Below are positions 1-12,331 of a stretch of DNA of 55,432 nucleotides, one piece after another. This DNA comes from IMCC26256 sp046081705 (lineage in GTDB: Bacteria; Actinomycetota; Acidimicrobiia; IMCC26256). The first letter of the stretch is position 1, and every line of letters starts with the position of its first letter. Where the stretch lies: contig JBJTWK010000044.1 of assembly GCA_046081705.1 (NCBI GenBank), positions 1 to 55,432 on the forward strand. Reading direction: 5' to 3'. Both the position numbers and the translations under genes were made by a program. The notes under the pieces are model-generated. The model was not told where the DNA came from. It did not search any database and worked only from the letters and a program-made list of their open reading frames with translations.

Positions 1-1267
1 CCACGTCGTCGCGCGCCGGGCCGACTCCGACCACGCTCACCGGCACGCCCGTGTGCTGCTCGACGAGCTGAAGCAACGCGAGCACCTCTGCGGGCAGGTC
101 ACGCTCGCTGCGGCAATTGCGCAACTCGCGATTCCATCCGCGAATCTCGTGGTACTCGCATTCCACCCGCGCGAGCATCTCGGCATCGTCGGGATAACCG
201 TCGAGCAGGCGCCCGTCGAGTCGGTAGCCGGTGCAGACGCGCACCATGTCGAAGTCGTCGAGCACATCAAGCTTGGTGAGCGCGATGTCGGTGAGCGAGT
301 TCACGCGCACCGCATGGCGCAGCATCACGAGGTCGAGCCAACCCGGACGGCGACGCCGCCCGGTGTTCGTGCCGAACTCCCCACCCCGATCGACGAGTTC
401 GTCGCCGATCGGATCGCCCTCGAACAGTTCGGTCGGGAACGGTCCGGAACCCACTCGCGTGAGGTAGGCCTTCACGACGCCGACGATGCGCTGGATCGCG
501 AGCGGACCCACGCCCGCACCGGGGCACACACCGCCCGCGATCGGGTTGCTCGAGGTGACGAACGGGTAGGTGCCGTGGTCGAGGTCGAGGTAGGTCGCCT
601 GTGCGCCCTCGAAGAGCACCCAGTCGCCACGGTCGAGCGCGTCGTGGATGACGTGCACGGTGTCGTCGATGTGCGGCGCGAGGCGGGGCGCCATCGCGAG
701 GTACGCGTCGGCGATCTCGTCGAGGTCCATCGGCAGTCGGTTGTAGACCTTGGAGAGCAGGCCGTTCTTCTCGCGCAGGACGAGTTCGAGCTTCTCGCGG
801 AAGATCTTCGGGTCGAGGAGGTCCTGCACCCGCAGGCCGACGCGCAGCGCCTTGTCGGCGTAGGTCGGGCCGATGCCGCGCTTCGTGGTGCCCAACTTGT
901 TCTTGCCGAGGTACCGCTCGGTGACGCGATCGATCTCCTGGTGGTACGGCATGATGAGGTGGGCGTTGCCCGAGAGCCGCAGGCGGGACGTGTCGACGCC
1001 CTTCGAGCCGAGCATGTCGAGCTCAGCGATGAGGACGGCCGGGTCGACCACGACGCCGTTCCCGATGACCGGGGTCACGCCCTCGTAGAGCACGCCGCTC
1101 GGGACGAGCTGGAGCTTGAAGACCTCGCCGTCGACGATGATCGTGTGCCCGGCGTTGTGCCCGCCCTGGTAGCGCACACACAACGCGGCGTCCGCTGCGA
1201 GGTAGTCGGTGAACCTGCCCTTGCCCTCGTCACCCCACTGGGTACCGACGATCACAGCACCCGGCAC
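1..1267 (-). CDS. purA: Adenylosuccinate synthetase, 3' end cut by window edge
   Basis: It makes adenylosuccinate from IMP, aspartate and GTP, the first AMP-specific step of purine synthesis in the cytoplasm. The protein opens VPGAVIVGTQWGDEGKGRF, the diagnostic PurA GTP-binding start, and continues with the GGHNAGHT IMP loop and the conserved stretches GNGVVVDP, GTTKRGIGPTYADK and GTNTGRRRRPGW. About 422 codons are present; the family is about 430 residues, so only the last few are missing beyond position 1. The GTG start at 1267 is chosen because GAGGGAG lies 6 nt upstream. A -10-like TAGCGT on the minus strand at 1324-1329 may belong to its promoter. It lies 149 nt downstream of clpB and is probably transcribed separately. 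Very long plus-strand frames here are antisense artefacts of high GC. Confidence 0.97.
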   Translation of the reverse strand, partial: MPGAVIVGTQWGDEGKGRFTDYLAADAALCVRYQGGHNAGHTIIVDGEVFKLQLVPSGVLYEGVTPVIGNGVVVDPAVLIAELDMLGSKGVDTSRLRLSGNAHLIMPYHQEIDRVTERYLGKNKLGTTKRGIGPTYADKALRVGLRVQDLLDPKIFREKLELVLREKNGLLSKVYNRLPMDLDEIADAYLAMAPRLAPHIDDTVHVIHDALDRGDWVLFEGAQATYLDLDHGTYPFVTSSNPIAGGVCPGAGVGPLAIQRIVGVVKAYLTRVGSGPFPTELFEGDPIGDELVDRGGEFGTNTGRRRRPGWLDLVMLRHAVRVNSLTDIALTKLDVLDDFDMVRVCTGYRLDGRLLDGYPDDAEMLARVECEYHEIRGWNRELRNCRSERDLPAEVLALLQLVEQHTGVPVSVVGVGPARDDV

Positions 1268-1416
1268 GTGACGCTCCCTCGGACGCGGCGCTCGCCGCCA
1301 GAAATGTCGCTCACGTTGGTGGGACGCTACACGACGCGCTCCGGTGGGCCCGATGGGTATCGCGGGCGCACGGGGAACGTCGCCGTCCGGGCGGTGCCGC
1401 GCCCGTCAGGCCGGGG

Positions 1417-3993
<2,577 letters not shown>

Positions 3994-4050
3994 GGTCCGG
4001 GCTCCTGGGTTCGTGGTCGGGTCGGGAGACCCGCCGCTCATGTGGTCAGA

Positions 4051-4071
4051 CTTGATAACAGCGTTATCAAG
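4051..4071. promoter_or_regulatory. HAIR-type HspR operator upstream of clpB
   Basis: A perfect inverted repeat with arms CTTGATAAC and GTTATCAAG separated by AGC. The total length of 21 bp and the outer CTTGA/TCAAG match the geometry of the actinobacterial HspR element (CTTGAGT-N7-ACTCAAG), with changes in the inner arm. It lies between hspR and clpB, 58 bp before the preferred clpB start. HspR binding is inferred from family knowledge. Confidence 0.85.
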
Positions 4072-4095
4072 TTCGGCATTCCCGCCGACGCCGGA

Positions 4096-4473
4096 TCAGC
4101 GGCGGCGCGACCGGACCGGCAGGCCCGGTCGGGGGACGGGGACGAGGTCGCGTCGGTACTGACGGTGGGCGTCGGCGATGGCCGCCTCGGCCTGCGCGCG
4201 CACCCGTTCGAGTTCGGCCTCCATCTGGGCGAGCCGGGCCTCGAGGGCGAGGATGCGGGCGACCCCGGGGAGCCCGACCCCGGCGGTCGTGAGCTCCTGG
4301 ATGCGCCGGAGCGCCGCGATGTCGGCGTCGGAGTAACGCCGGCTCCGGCCGGCCGTGCGCGCCGGGTTGATGAGGCCCTTGCGCTCGTAGATGCGCAGGG
4401 TCTGCGGATGCACGCCGGCGAGTTCGGCCGCCACCGAGATGACGTACACCGCGTGCTGGTCGTCCTGGTTCAC
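4096..4473 (-). CDS. hspR: Heat-shock repressor HspR (MerR family)
   Basis: A MerR-family repressor of the dnaK and clpB heat-shock genes. The N-terminal winged helix reads VYVISVAAELAGVHPQTLR then IYERKGLINPARTAGRSRRY, the diagnostic HspR/MerR recognition region (residues about 9-47). It is followed by a dimerisation coiled coil (about residues 70-105) and a basic tail rich in Arg. No metal-binding Cys is present, as expected for HspR. The length of 125 residues is normal. It begins 1 nt after the dnaJ stop, so it is the fourth gene of the dnaK operon. Operator candidates at 4051-4071 and 8129-8149 support autoregulation with DnaK as co-repressor, as known in Streptomyces and Mycobacterium. 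Confidence 0.93.
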   Translation of the reverse strand: MNQDDQHAVYVISVAAELAGVHPQTLRIYERKGLINPARTAGRSRRYSDADIAALRRIQELTTAGVGLPGVARILALEARLAQMEAELERVRAQAEAAIADAHRQYRRDLVPVPRPGLPVRSRRR

Positions 4474-4474
4474 C

Positions 4475-5623
4475 TCACACCCCCAGTCGGGCTCGGACGT
4501 CGTCGGTACCGGCGGCGGCCAACGCCTCGAGCGCGGCGCGCTCGGCGTCGTTCACCCGCTCGGGTACCACCACCTCGAAGGTCACGAGCAGGTCGCCCGG
4601 CTCGCCCTTCGCGGAACTCGCCGGGATCCCGCGGCCGGACACCCTCACGGTCGTGCCGCTCTGGGTCCCCGGCCGGACCTTCACGGTCACCGGCTCACCG
4701 AGCGTCGGGACGCGCACCGCGGCGCCGAGCGCCGCCTCGGCGATCGTGACCGGCACGCGGAGGCTGAGGTTGCGCGCGCCGCTGCGGCCGAAGAGTTCGT
4801 GGGGCGCCACGTGGACCACCACGTAGAGGTCGCCCGGCTCGCCCCCATTGCGTCCGGCCCCGCCGCGGCGCTTCACGCGGATGCGCTGGGCGTCGGTGAC
4901 GCCGGCCGGCACCTTCACCTTCACCTCCCGCGACCGCAGCTCCACGCCGCGGCCACGGCAGGTGGGGCAGGGCTGGGCGATCCGCCGCCCGCTCCCCCCG
5001 CACGCCGGGCAGACCTGCGAGAAGGAGAACGGGCCCTGGTTCACCGCGACCTGACCCTGGCCCCCGCACTGCGCGCACGCGTCGATCGCCGTGCCCGGTG
5101 CTGCGCCCGAGCCCTGGCACGTGCCGCACGGGGCGTCGGACGTGAAGCGGACCGGCGCGGTCACCCCGTGCACCGCGTCGAAGAAGTCGACGTGCAGTTC
5201 GGTCTCGAGGTCGTCGCCGCGCGCCGGGGCGTGGCGCGACGCGCGCCGACCCCCGCCACCGCCGAACCCGCGGCCGCCCCCGAAGAGACCGCCCAGCAGA
5301 TCCGAGATGTCGGCCCCGTCGAAGCCCCCACCGAAGCCGCCCGGACCCCCGAAGCCGCCGGCACCGCCCGGGTACGCGCCCGAGGCCGCCATCTCGCGCA
5401 CCTGGTCGTACTCGGCCCGCCGCTCGGCGTCGCCGAGCACGTCGTGCGCGGCCGAGACCTCCTTGAAGCGCTCCTCGGCGGCGGCGTCACCCGGGTTGGC
5501 GTCCGGGTGGTACTGCTTCGCGAGCTTGCGGTAGGCGCGCGTGATCTCCTTGTCGGTCGCACCCTTCGGTACGCCGAGCACCGCGTAGTAGTCCTTCTCG
5601 AACCACTCACGCTGAGGAGCCAC
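4475..5623 (-). CDS. dnaJ: Chaperone protein DnaJ
   Basis: A type I Hsp40 co-chaperone that loads substrates on DnaK and stimulates its ATPase. The J domain (about residues 10-75) has HPD at 39-41. A Gly/Phe-rich linker follows, with repeated GGFGG units around residues 88-125. The four zinc-finger repeats are all intact (CGTCQGSG, CAQCGGQG, CPACGGSG, CPTCRGRG), then come the two C-terminal beta-sandwich substrate domains. The length of 382 residues is normal. It lies 41 nt downstream of grpE and 1 nt before hspR. The second actinobacterial paralogue, cbpA-like dnaJ2, is not in the window. Confidence 0.96.
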   Translation of the reverse strand: MAPQREWFEKDYYAVLGVPKGATDKEITRAYRKLAKQYHPDANPGDAAAEERFKEVSAAHDVLGDAERRAEYDQVREMAASGAYPGGAGGFGGPGGFGGGFDGADISDLLGGLFGGGRGFGGGGGRRASRHAPARGDDLETELHVDFFDAVHGVTAPVRFTSDAPCGTCQGSGAAPGTAIDACAQCGGQGQVAVNQGPFSFSQVCPACGGSGRRIAQPCPTCRGRGVELRSREVKVKVPAGVTDAQRIRVKRRGGAGRNGGEPGDLYVVVHVAPHELFGRSGARNLSLRVPVTIAEAALGAAVRVPTLGEPVTVKVRPGTQSGTTVRVSGRGIPASSAKGEPGDLLVTFEVVVPERVNDAERAALEALAAAGTDDVRARLGV

Positions 5624-5664
5624 TCGTCACCTCTCCGACGCGCGTCGCACGTCACGTGCGGTCG

Positions 5665-6197
5665 CTACTGCGCGACCTTCACCATCGCCGGCCGGATGAC
5701 CCGGTCCGTCGTCCGGTACCCGGTCCGGAACACCTCGACCACGACCGGACCCTCGTGTTCGCCCGTCTCCTCGTGGAGCACCGCCTCGTGGTGCTCCGGA
5801 TCGAACGGTGCACCGAGCGCCTCGATGCGCTCGAGCCCGTTGCGCCCGAGCACCGCGACGAACTCGCCGAAGGCCAACTCCACGCCCTTGCGGACCGCCT
5901 CGTCGGCCTCGGCCACCGCCACCACCGCCTGCTCGAACGCGTCGAGCACCGGGAGCAGTTGCTCGACGAACCGGGCGACCGCCTGATCGCCGGCCGCCGC
6001 GACGTCGCGCTGGGCCCGCTTGCGGAAGTTCTCGAAGTCCGCCTGGATCCGTTGCGCCGCCGCACGCATCTCGTCGCGCTCCGCCGCGATCACGTCGAGG
6101 TCGGCCCCGACGACCTCGGCCGCGCCGTCGAGATCCGCCGCCAGGTCCTCGGGCGCGTCCGACCCGGTCGACGCCGGGCCGGACGCGTCCTCGGTCG

Positions 6198-6201
<4 letters not shown>
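5665..6201 (-). CDS. grpE: Nucleotide exchange factor GrpE
   Basis: It releases ADP from DnaK and resets the chaperone cycle. An acidic disordered N-terminus (about residues 1-40) precedes a long alpha-helical coiled coil with the family stretch RIQADFENFRKRAQRD. A C-terminal beta domain has the conserved PFDPEHHEAV and the terminal pattern VEVFRTGYRTTDRVIRPAMV. The length of 178 residues is normal. The start overlaps the dnaK stop by 4 nt (ATGA), indicating translational coupling, and dnaJ follows after 41 nt. Confidence 0.96.
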
Positions 6202-8018
<1,817 letters not shown>

Positions 8019-8128
8019 GGTGACTTCCTCTCCGGGGTTCCCTGGTGCCGGTCGGGGGGTCCGGCCGGGCGCTGTTCGGGGTCGATGGTCGGCGGGGCCG
8101 GATCGTGTCCACAGCGGACCCGCTCGAC

Positions 8129-8149
8129 CTTGAGTCGTTGACCATCAAC
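8129..8149. promoter_or_regulatory. Imperfect HAIR (HspR) operator upstream of dnaK
   Basis: A perfect left arm CTTGAGT is followed by 7 bp and a degenerate right arm CATCAAC, where the consensus is ACTCAAG. The 7-7-7 spacing is that of the HspR element. It sits 111 bp upstream of the dnaK start. One consensus half-site and correct spacing make HspR binding likely but not certain. Confidence 0.65.
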
Positions 8150-8173
8150 TTTTGTGAGTCCCACCGTATTCCC
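8144..8173 (-). promoter_or_regulatory. Possible SigH-type stress promoter for dnaK
   Basis: On the minus strand GGGAATA (8167-8173) lies 17 nt upstream of GTTGAT (8144-8149). This resembles the GGAA ... GTT pattern of actinobacterial ECF sigma factors of the SigH group, which transcribe dnaK in mycobacteria. The -10 part overlaps the HspR half-site, which would suit repression. This is inferred from sequence pattern only. Confidence 0.35.
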
Positions 8174-8261
8174 ATCCGTCCGGGATCTCCACGCGGGCAG
8201 CCGTGACCTCGGGCACCTCGCCCGATCCCCCGGCCCCGTGCGGGGTCGGGCCCGGCGGACC

Positions 8262-8267
8262 TAAGGT
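8262..8267 (+). promoter_or_regulatory. -10-like TAAGGT, possible leaderless start
   Basis: TAAGGT ends 6 nt before the ATG at 8274. There is no convincing -35. AAGG inside it could alternatively serve as a weak ribosome binding site, so leaderless transcription is only a candidate here. Confidence 0.35.
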
Positions 8268-8273
8268 TCGGAC

Positions 8274-8699
8274 ATGGCCCGACGAACCGCCCAGTACCTC
8301 ACCTCGCTCGCCGGGGTCCCCCTCTTCTCCGCCCTGTCGCAGCGCGACCTGGGCCGCATCGCCCGTCTGGGCGAGGAGATCGAGGTGGAGGCCGGCACCC
8401 GCCTCGTCGACGAGGGGGCGACCGGGGACCAGTTCTTCGTGATCCTCCGGGGCAAGGCCAAGGTGACCCGCCGGGGTCGCCGGGTCGCAACCCTCTCCAC
8501 CGGCGAGTCGTTCGGCGAGCTCTCGCTCCTCGACCGCGGCCCGCGCACCGCGACCGTCACCGCAGAGACCCGCATGGAACTCCTCGTCCTCGGACAGCGG
8601 CAGTTCTCCGGCCTCCTCGACGACGCCCCGGGCTTCTCGCGCAAGCTCCTCGCCGGTATGGCCCGCCGCCTGCGCGAGGCCGACAGCCGCAACCAGTAA
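8274..8699 (+). CDS. Cyclic nucleotide-binding domain protein without HTH
   Basis: A stand-alone cNMP-binding (CAP effector) fold of 141 residues. The family pattern is clear: VPLFSALSQRDLGRIARL at the start, GDQFFVILRGKAKVTRRG for the barrel, and GESFGELSLLDRGPRTATV for the phosphate-binding cassette with its Gly-Glu and Arg (residues about 79-98). The C-terminal helix ends shortly after SRKLLAGMARRLREAD. There is no DNA-binding domain, so it is not a full Crp/Fnr regulator; it may act as a small sensor or regulatory subunit. It is divergent from dnaK and is followed by the Fe-S oxidoreductase gene. Ligand and partner are unknown. Confidence 0.85.
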   Translation: MARRTAQYLTSLAGVPLFSALSQRDLGRIARLGEEIEVEAGTRLVDEGATGDQFFVILRGKAKVTRRGRRVATLSTGESFGELSLLDRGPRTATVTAETRMELLVLGQRQFSGLLDDAPGFSRKLLAGMARRLREADSRNQ

Positions 8700-8733
8700 C
8701 CCGCCCACGCCGGGCTCCTCGGGGCCCGATTGG

Positions 8734-8739
8734 TAGGTT
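8734..8739 (+). promoter_or_regulatory. -10-like TAGGTT before the Fe-S oxidoreductase gene
   Basis: TAGGTT in an extended context (TTGGTAGGTT) lies about 54 nt upstream of the ATG at 8793. It is the best -10 candidate in the gap between the two plus-strand genes. No clear -35 is seen. Confidence 0.3.
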
Positions 8740-8792
8740 TCACGCGTTCACCGCACGCCCCATCCGACGGGCGCGCGCCACCCGGAGGTCCC

Positions 8793-10987
8793 ATGCGCCG
8801 GCCCAAGCCGCACCAGATCGTCCTCACCATCGGCGTCCTCGCCGCCGTCGGCACGATCGCCTCGGGCATCGCCCCGCAGATCACGCACTGGAAAGACGAG
8901 TCGCCGGTCGCACGCGAGGTGTTCGTGAACGTCCCGGGCGGGCTCCAGGTCGCCTTCTACATCGTCATGGCCGCGATGCTCTTCGTGACCTCGTGGCTCG
9001 TGTCGCTCCGGGTGCGCAACTACGAACGGGGCGGGCCGGACGACCGGCGCCTCACCCGGACGAACGCCAAGCGGCGCATGCGGGACTTCCGCCGCGGCGT
9101 CTGGATGCGCACGCTGCTGCGCGATCCCGCCGCCGGCGCGATGCACTCGATGATCTACTTCGGGTTCCTCGTGCTGTTCGCGGCCACGGTGCTCCTCGAG
9201 ATCGACCACCAGCTCCCCGAGGCGCTCAAGTTCCTCCACGGCACCGTGTATGAGGGCTACTCCTTCATGGCCGACCTGTTCGGCCTCGTGTTCCTCGGCG
9301 GCATCCTCTGGGCCCTCGCCCGGCGCTACGTGCAGCAGCCCTACCGGATCCGCATCAAGACCAAGCCCGAACACCTCGTGATCCTCGGCGTGTTCCTCGT
9401 CATCGCCGTCACCGGCTTCACCACCGAGGGTCTGCGCATCGCCGCCGAGGGTCGGCCGGCGTTCGAGAAGTGGTCCTTCGTCGGTTGGGGGTTGTCGGGC
9501 CTCGTCGACGGATGGAGCGAGAGCACGCTCATCGACGCCCACCGCTGGTCGTGGCTCGCCCACGTCGTGGCGTTCATCGCGTTCCTCGTGATCCTGCCCA
9601 CCACGATGCTGCGGCACATGATCACGAGCCCCATGAACATGTTCTGGCGCGACAAGGACCGCCCGAAGGGCGCCATGAAGCCGATGCCGAACCTCATGGA
9701 GACCGAGCTCGAGTCGTTCGGCGCCTACCAGATCGCCGACTTCACATGGAAGCAGCTCTTCGACACCGACGCCTGCACGATGTGCGGTCGCTGCACCTCC
9801 GTGTGCCCGGCCCACGCGACGGGCAAGCCGCTCGACCCGCGCGAGATCGTGCTCAAGGTCGGCGAGGTCATGAACGCCACGGCCGAGCCGCGCACGACGC
9901 CGCCCATCGGCGTGGTCGACGGCATCACCATCGATGCCGACTCGGTGTTCGAACGCATCACCTCGCAGGAGCTGTGGGCCTGCACCACCTGCAAGGCGTG
10001 CGACGAGATCTGCCCGGTGAACATCGAGATCCTCGACAAGATCCTCGATATGCGCCGCTACCTGTCGCTCATGGAGTCGGACTTCCCGGCCTCCCTCGGC
10101 AACGTGTACCGGTCGATGGAGAACTCCGCCAACGTCTACGGGATGAACCAGGGCGACCGGGGCGACTGGGCGAGCGACCTCGAGGGGATCGAGATCATCG
10201 AACCCGGCTCGTCGTCGGGCCCGCACGAGTACCTCATGTGGGTCGGGTGCGCCGGCTCGTTCGACGACCGCAACAAGAAGACGAGCCGGGCCCTGGCCAA
10301 GCTCCTGCAGAAGGCGGACATCGACTTCGCGATCCTCGGACCGTCGGAGCTCTGCACCGGTGACTCCGCCCGTCGGTCGGGTAACGAGTACATCTTCCAG
10401 ATGCTCGCGATGCAGAACATCGAGGTGCTCGACGGTGCGGGCGTCACGAAGATCATCACGCAGTGCCCGCACTGCTTCAACACGCTCAAGAACGAGTACC
10501 CGCAGCTCGGCGGCAACTACGAGGTGATCCACCACTCGCAGTTCCTCGCGCAGCTCATCGACGAGGGTCGCCTCTCGATGGCGGGTGCTTCGCTCGCCGA
10601 GCGGGTCACGTACCACGACTCCTGCTACCTCGGCCGCCACAACGACGTCTACATGGCGCCGCGCAACGTGATCGGCTCGCTCAAGGGCATCGACATCGTC
10701 GAGATGCCGCGCAACGGCACGAAGGGCATGTGCTGCGGTGCGGGTGCGCGCGCATGTGGATGGAGGAGTCCATCGGCAAGAAGGTGAACGACGAGCGCGC
10801 GCAGGAGGCCCTCGCCACCGGCGCGACCCGTGTCGCCGTCGCCTGCCCGTTCTGCTACGTGATGATGGACGACGGCGTGAAGGGTGCGGGCAAGGGCGAC
10901 GACGTCGTCGTGCAGGACCTCGCCGAGATGCTGCTCGAGGCGATGGAGTCCGACCCGTCGGTCCACGACCAGACGACACTCGCCTAG
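8793..10987 (+). pseudogene. Membrane-anchored 4Fe-4S/CCG-domain oxidoreductase, frameshifted
   Basis: A heterodisulfide-reductase-like (HdrD/GlpC-type) electron-transfer protein with a NarI-like membrane part. About five membrane segments fill residues 1-285. Two 4Fe-4S clusters follow (CTMCGRCTSVCPAHATGKP and CTTCKACDEICPVN). A first CCG domain includes WVGCAGSFDDRNKKT, and a second includes HDSCYLGRHN. The second motif breaks: frame 1 reads GMCCGAGARACGW and stops at 10787, whereas the next frame continues ARMWMEESIGKKVNDERAQ to a natural end at 10987. One missing base at about 10745-10753, probably a G in GGTGGC, explains it. Undisturbed, the product would be about 731 residues. The cause may be a real mutation or a sequencing or assembly error in GCGCGCGC. 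The start ATG has GGAGG upstream. Confidence 0.88.
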
Positions 10988-11011
10988 CGGCGGGGATCAC
11001 CGGAACGCATT

Positions 11012-11037
11012 GAGGGCGTCGCCACGGCGGCGCCCTC
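11012..11037 (+). terminator. GC-rich hairpin after the Fe-S oxidoreductase gene
   Basis: GAGGGCGTCGCC pairs with GGCGGCGCCCTC, with one G-T pair, 25 nt after the stop at 10987. There is no T-tract, as is common in high-GC actinobacteria. It is a probable intrinsic terminator. Confidence 0.55.
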
Positions 11038-11058
11038 GTCGCGTCCGGCCCCGGTACC

Positions 11059-11104
11059 GGACGTCGGAGGGATCCCGTCGCCATGACGACGGAGATCCGG
11101 CGGG
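11059..11104. repeat. Dispersed hairpin repeat, copy 1
   Basis: A palindromic element with stem CCGTCG/CGACGG around CCATGA, sitting between the convergent Fe-S gene and dcd. Ungapped alignment with 31353-31393 matches at about 31 of 41 positions, including an identical CCATGACGACGGA core. It is a candidate REP/MITE-like element or shared bidirectional terminator. Confidence 0.6.
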
Positions 11105-11144
11105 TGCGCGCGGGCGGCCGATGCCGGCGCGGCGGCGCCGCGGA

Positions 11145-11711
11145 CTACTTCCGGAAGTTGAGGTAGGAGCGGCTCGGCGTCGGGCCGCGCTGGCCCTGGT
11201 ACTTCGAGCCGGCCACCGAGGAGCCGTAGGCGTTGTCGGCCTCGGTCGTCATCCGCAGGAACGAGATCTGTCCGATCTTCATGCCCGGGTAGATCGCGAT
11301 CGGAAGGTTCGCCACGTTCGAGAGCTCGAGCGTGAGGTGGCCGTCCCAGCCCGCGTCGACGAACCCGGCGGTCGAGTGGATGAGGAGCCCGAGGCGGCCG
11401 AGGCTGCTCTTGCCCTCGAGCCGTGCGACGAGGTCGTTCGGGATCGCGACCCGCTCGAGGGTCGATCCGAGCACGAACTCGCCCGGGTGCAGGATGAAGG
11501 CGGCCGGCGGCGTCACCTCGACGAGCTCGGTGAGGTCCTCCTGCGGCTCCTTCGGATCGATGAAGGGCGTCGTGTCGTTGCGGAACACGCGGAAGAACGC
11601 GTCGACGTGCAGGTCGACCGAGGACGGCTGGACATCGGCCGGGTCGAACGGATCGATGACGATCCGACCCGCGGCGATCTCCTCACGGATGGTGCGGTCG
11701 CTGAGAATCAC
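11145..11711 (-). CDS. dcd: dCTP deaminase (probably bifunctional, dUMP-forming)
   Basis: It deaminates dCTP, feeding dUMP/dTTP synthesis. Conserved motifs are VILSDRTIREEI at the start, QPSSVDLHVD, then EGKSSLGRLGLLIHSTAGFVDAGWDG-type sequence containing the catalytic Arg, Ser and Glu region, and the C-terminal YQGQRGPTPSR. Actinobacterial homologues often also hydrolyse dUTP to dUMP; which activity applies here is inferred. The start is GTG at 11711, giving 188 residues and the family-typical ILSD N-terminus; the frame stays open to a TTG at 11729. No ribosome binding site is obvious, but a -10-like TAGGGT lies 8 nt upstream, so the mRNA may be leaderless. Confidence 0.95.
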   Translation of the reverse strand: MILSDRTIREEIAAGRIVIDPFDPADVQPSSVDLHVDAFFRVFRNDTTPFIDPKEPQEDLTELVEVTPPAAFILHPGEFVLGSTLERVAIPNDLVARLEGKSSLGRLGLLIHSTAGFVDAGWDGHLTLELSNVANLPIAIYPGMKIGQISFLRMTTEADNAYGSSVAGSKYQGQRGPTPSRSYLNFRK

Positions 11712-11719
11712 GGGAGCGG

Positions 11720-11725
11720 ACCCTA
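11720..11725 (-). promoter_or_regulatory. -10-like TAGGGT before dcd (leaderless candidate)
   Basis: On the minus strand TAGGGT is followed by 8 nt and the GTG at 11711. The first transcribed base would fall at or just before the start codon. Confidence 0.45.
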
Positions 11726-11754
11726 CCAACTGTCGAGGCGGAGCCCACGAGCGA

Positions 11755-12297
11755 TCAGGCGCCCGGCTTGAAGACCATGAGGTAGAGGAGCACCACGGTC
11801 ATGAGGTGGAGCACACCGGAGGCCGCGCCGACCTGCTTGCCGAGGGCCTCCATCATCGCGACCTGCGGCGGCGGCCCGGCGGGTGCGCCCGCCGGCGGCG
11901 GCCCGCCCGCGGCCAACTCCTCAACGAGCGCGTTCATCTGCCGCACCCGCGGCAGGAGCACACCGTGGGACACACCGAGCGAGACGACGAACGCCACGAT
12001 GGAGAGCCAGACCCAGGTCTGCGAGAAGGCCCACTGGCCGTCGCTGAGCCACACGAGGATGATCCCGAGCACGAGGATCGCGTAGATGAAGTTCTCGGCC
12101 ACCATCGACACCCGGTAGTTGGCCTGCGCGATGGCGAGCCCACCCGGGCCGGGACGCTTCTTCGATTCGGCGCCGTAGAGGCCGTTGAGCATCACCGTGC
12201 CGATCCCGACGATCGCCACGAGGATGTGCAGGATGAGGACGACCTGGTAGAGGGTGGACTCGGTTCCCACGACGATCCCCCGATCGAGTTCCGTCAC
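11755..12297 (-). CDS. Small integral membrane protein, DUF2269-like
   Basis: A predicted four-helix membrane protein of 180 residues. Segments are about 13-33 (LYQVVLILHILVAIVGIG), 65-85 (NFIYAILVLGIILVWL), 94-114 (WVWLSIVAFVVSLGVSHG) and 160-177 at the C-terminus. A Pro/Ala/Gly-rich linker (about 134-148) precedes the last helix. The pattern of an early His in helix 1 and the LHILVAIVGIGTVMLNG start resembles DUF2269/CopD-like proteins, but this assignment is tentative. The GTG start at 12297 has a strong GGGGGGA ribosome binding site, and a -10-like TAGATT lies at 12326-12331 on the minus strand. Function unknown. Confidence 0.7.
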   Translation of the reverse strand: MTELDRGIVVGTESTLYQVVLILHILVAIVGIGTVMLNGLYGAESKKRPGPGGLAIAQANYRVSMVAENFIYAILVLGIILVWLSDGQWAFSQTWVWLSIVAFVVSLGVSHGVLLPRVRQMNALVEELAAGGPPPAGAPAGPPPQVAMMEALGKQVGAASGVLHLMTVVLLYLMVFKPGA

Positions 12298-12325
12298 CGG
12301 TCCCCCCGACCGGCGATCCGGGGCG

Positions 12326-12331
12326 AATCTA
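12326..12331 (-). promoter_or_regulatory. -10-like TAGATT before the DUF2269-like gene
   Basis: TAGATT on the minus strand, 28 nt upstream of the GTG at 12297. It overlaps the stop codon of the upstream YcaQ-like gene (ends 12329), so the membrane protein could have its own promoter. Confidence 0.35.

Noticed and set aside
8748..11084. 778-codon minus-strand frame
   Set aside because: It is the antisense of the Fe-S oxidoreductase gene, which has two intact 4Fe-4S motifs and CCG domains on the plus strand.
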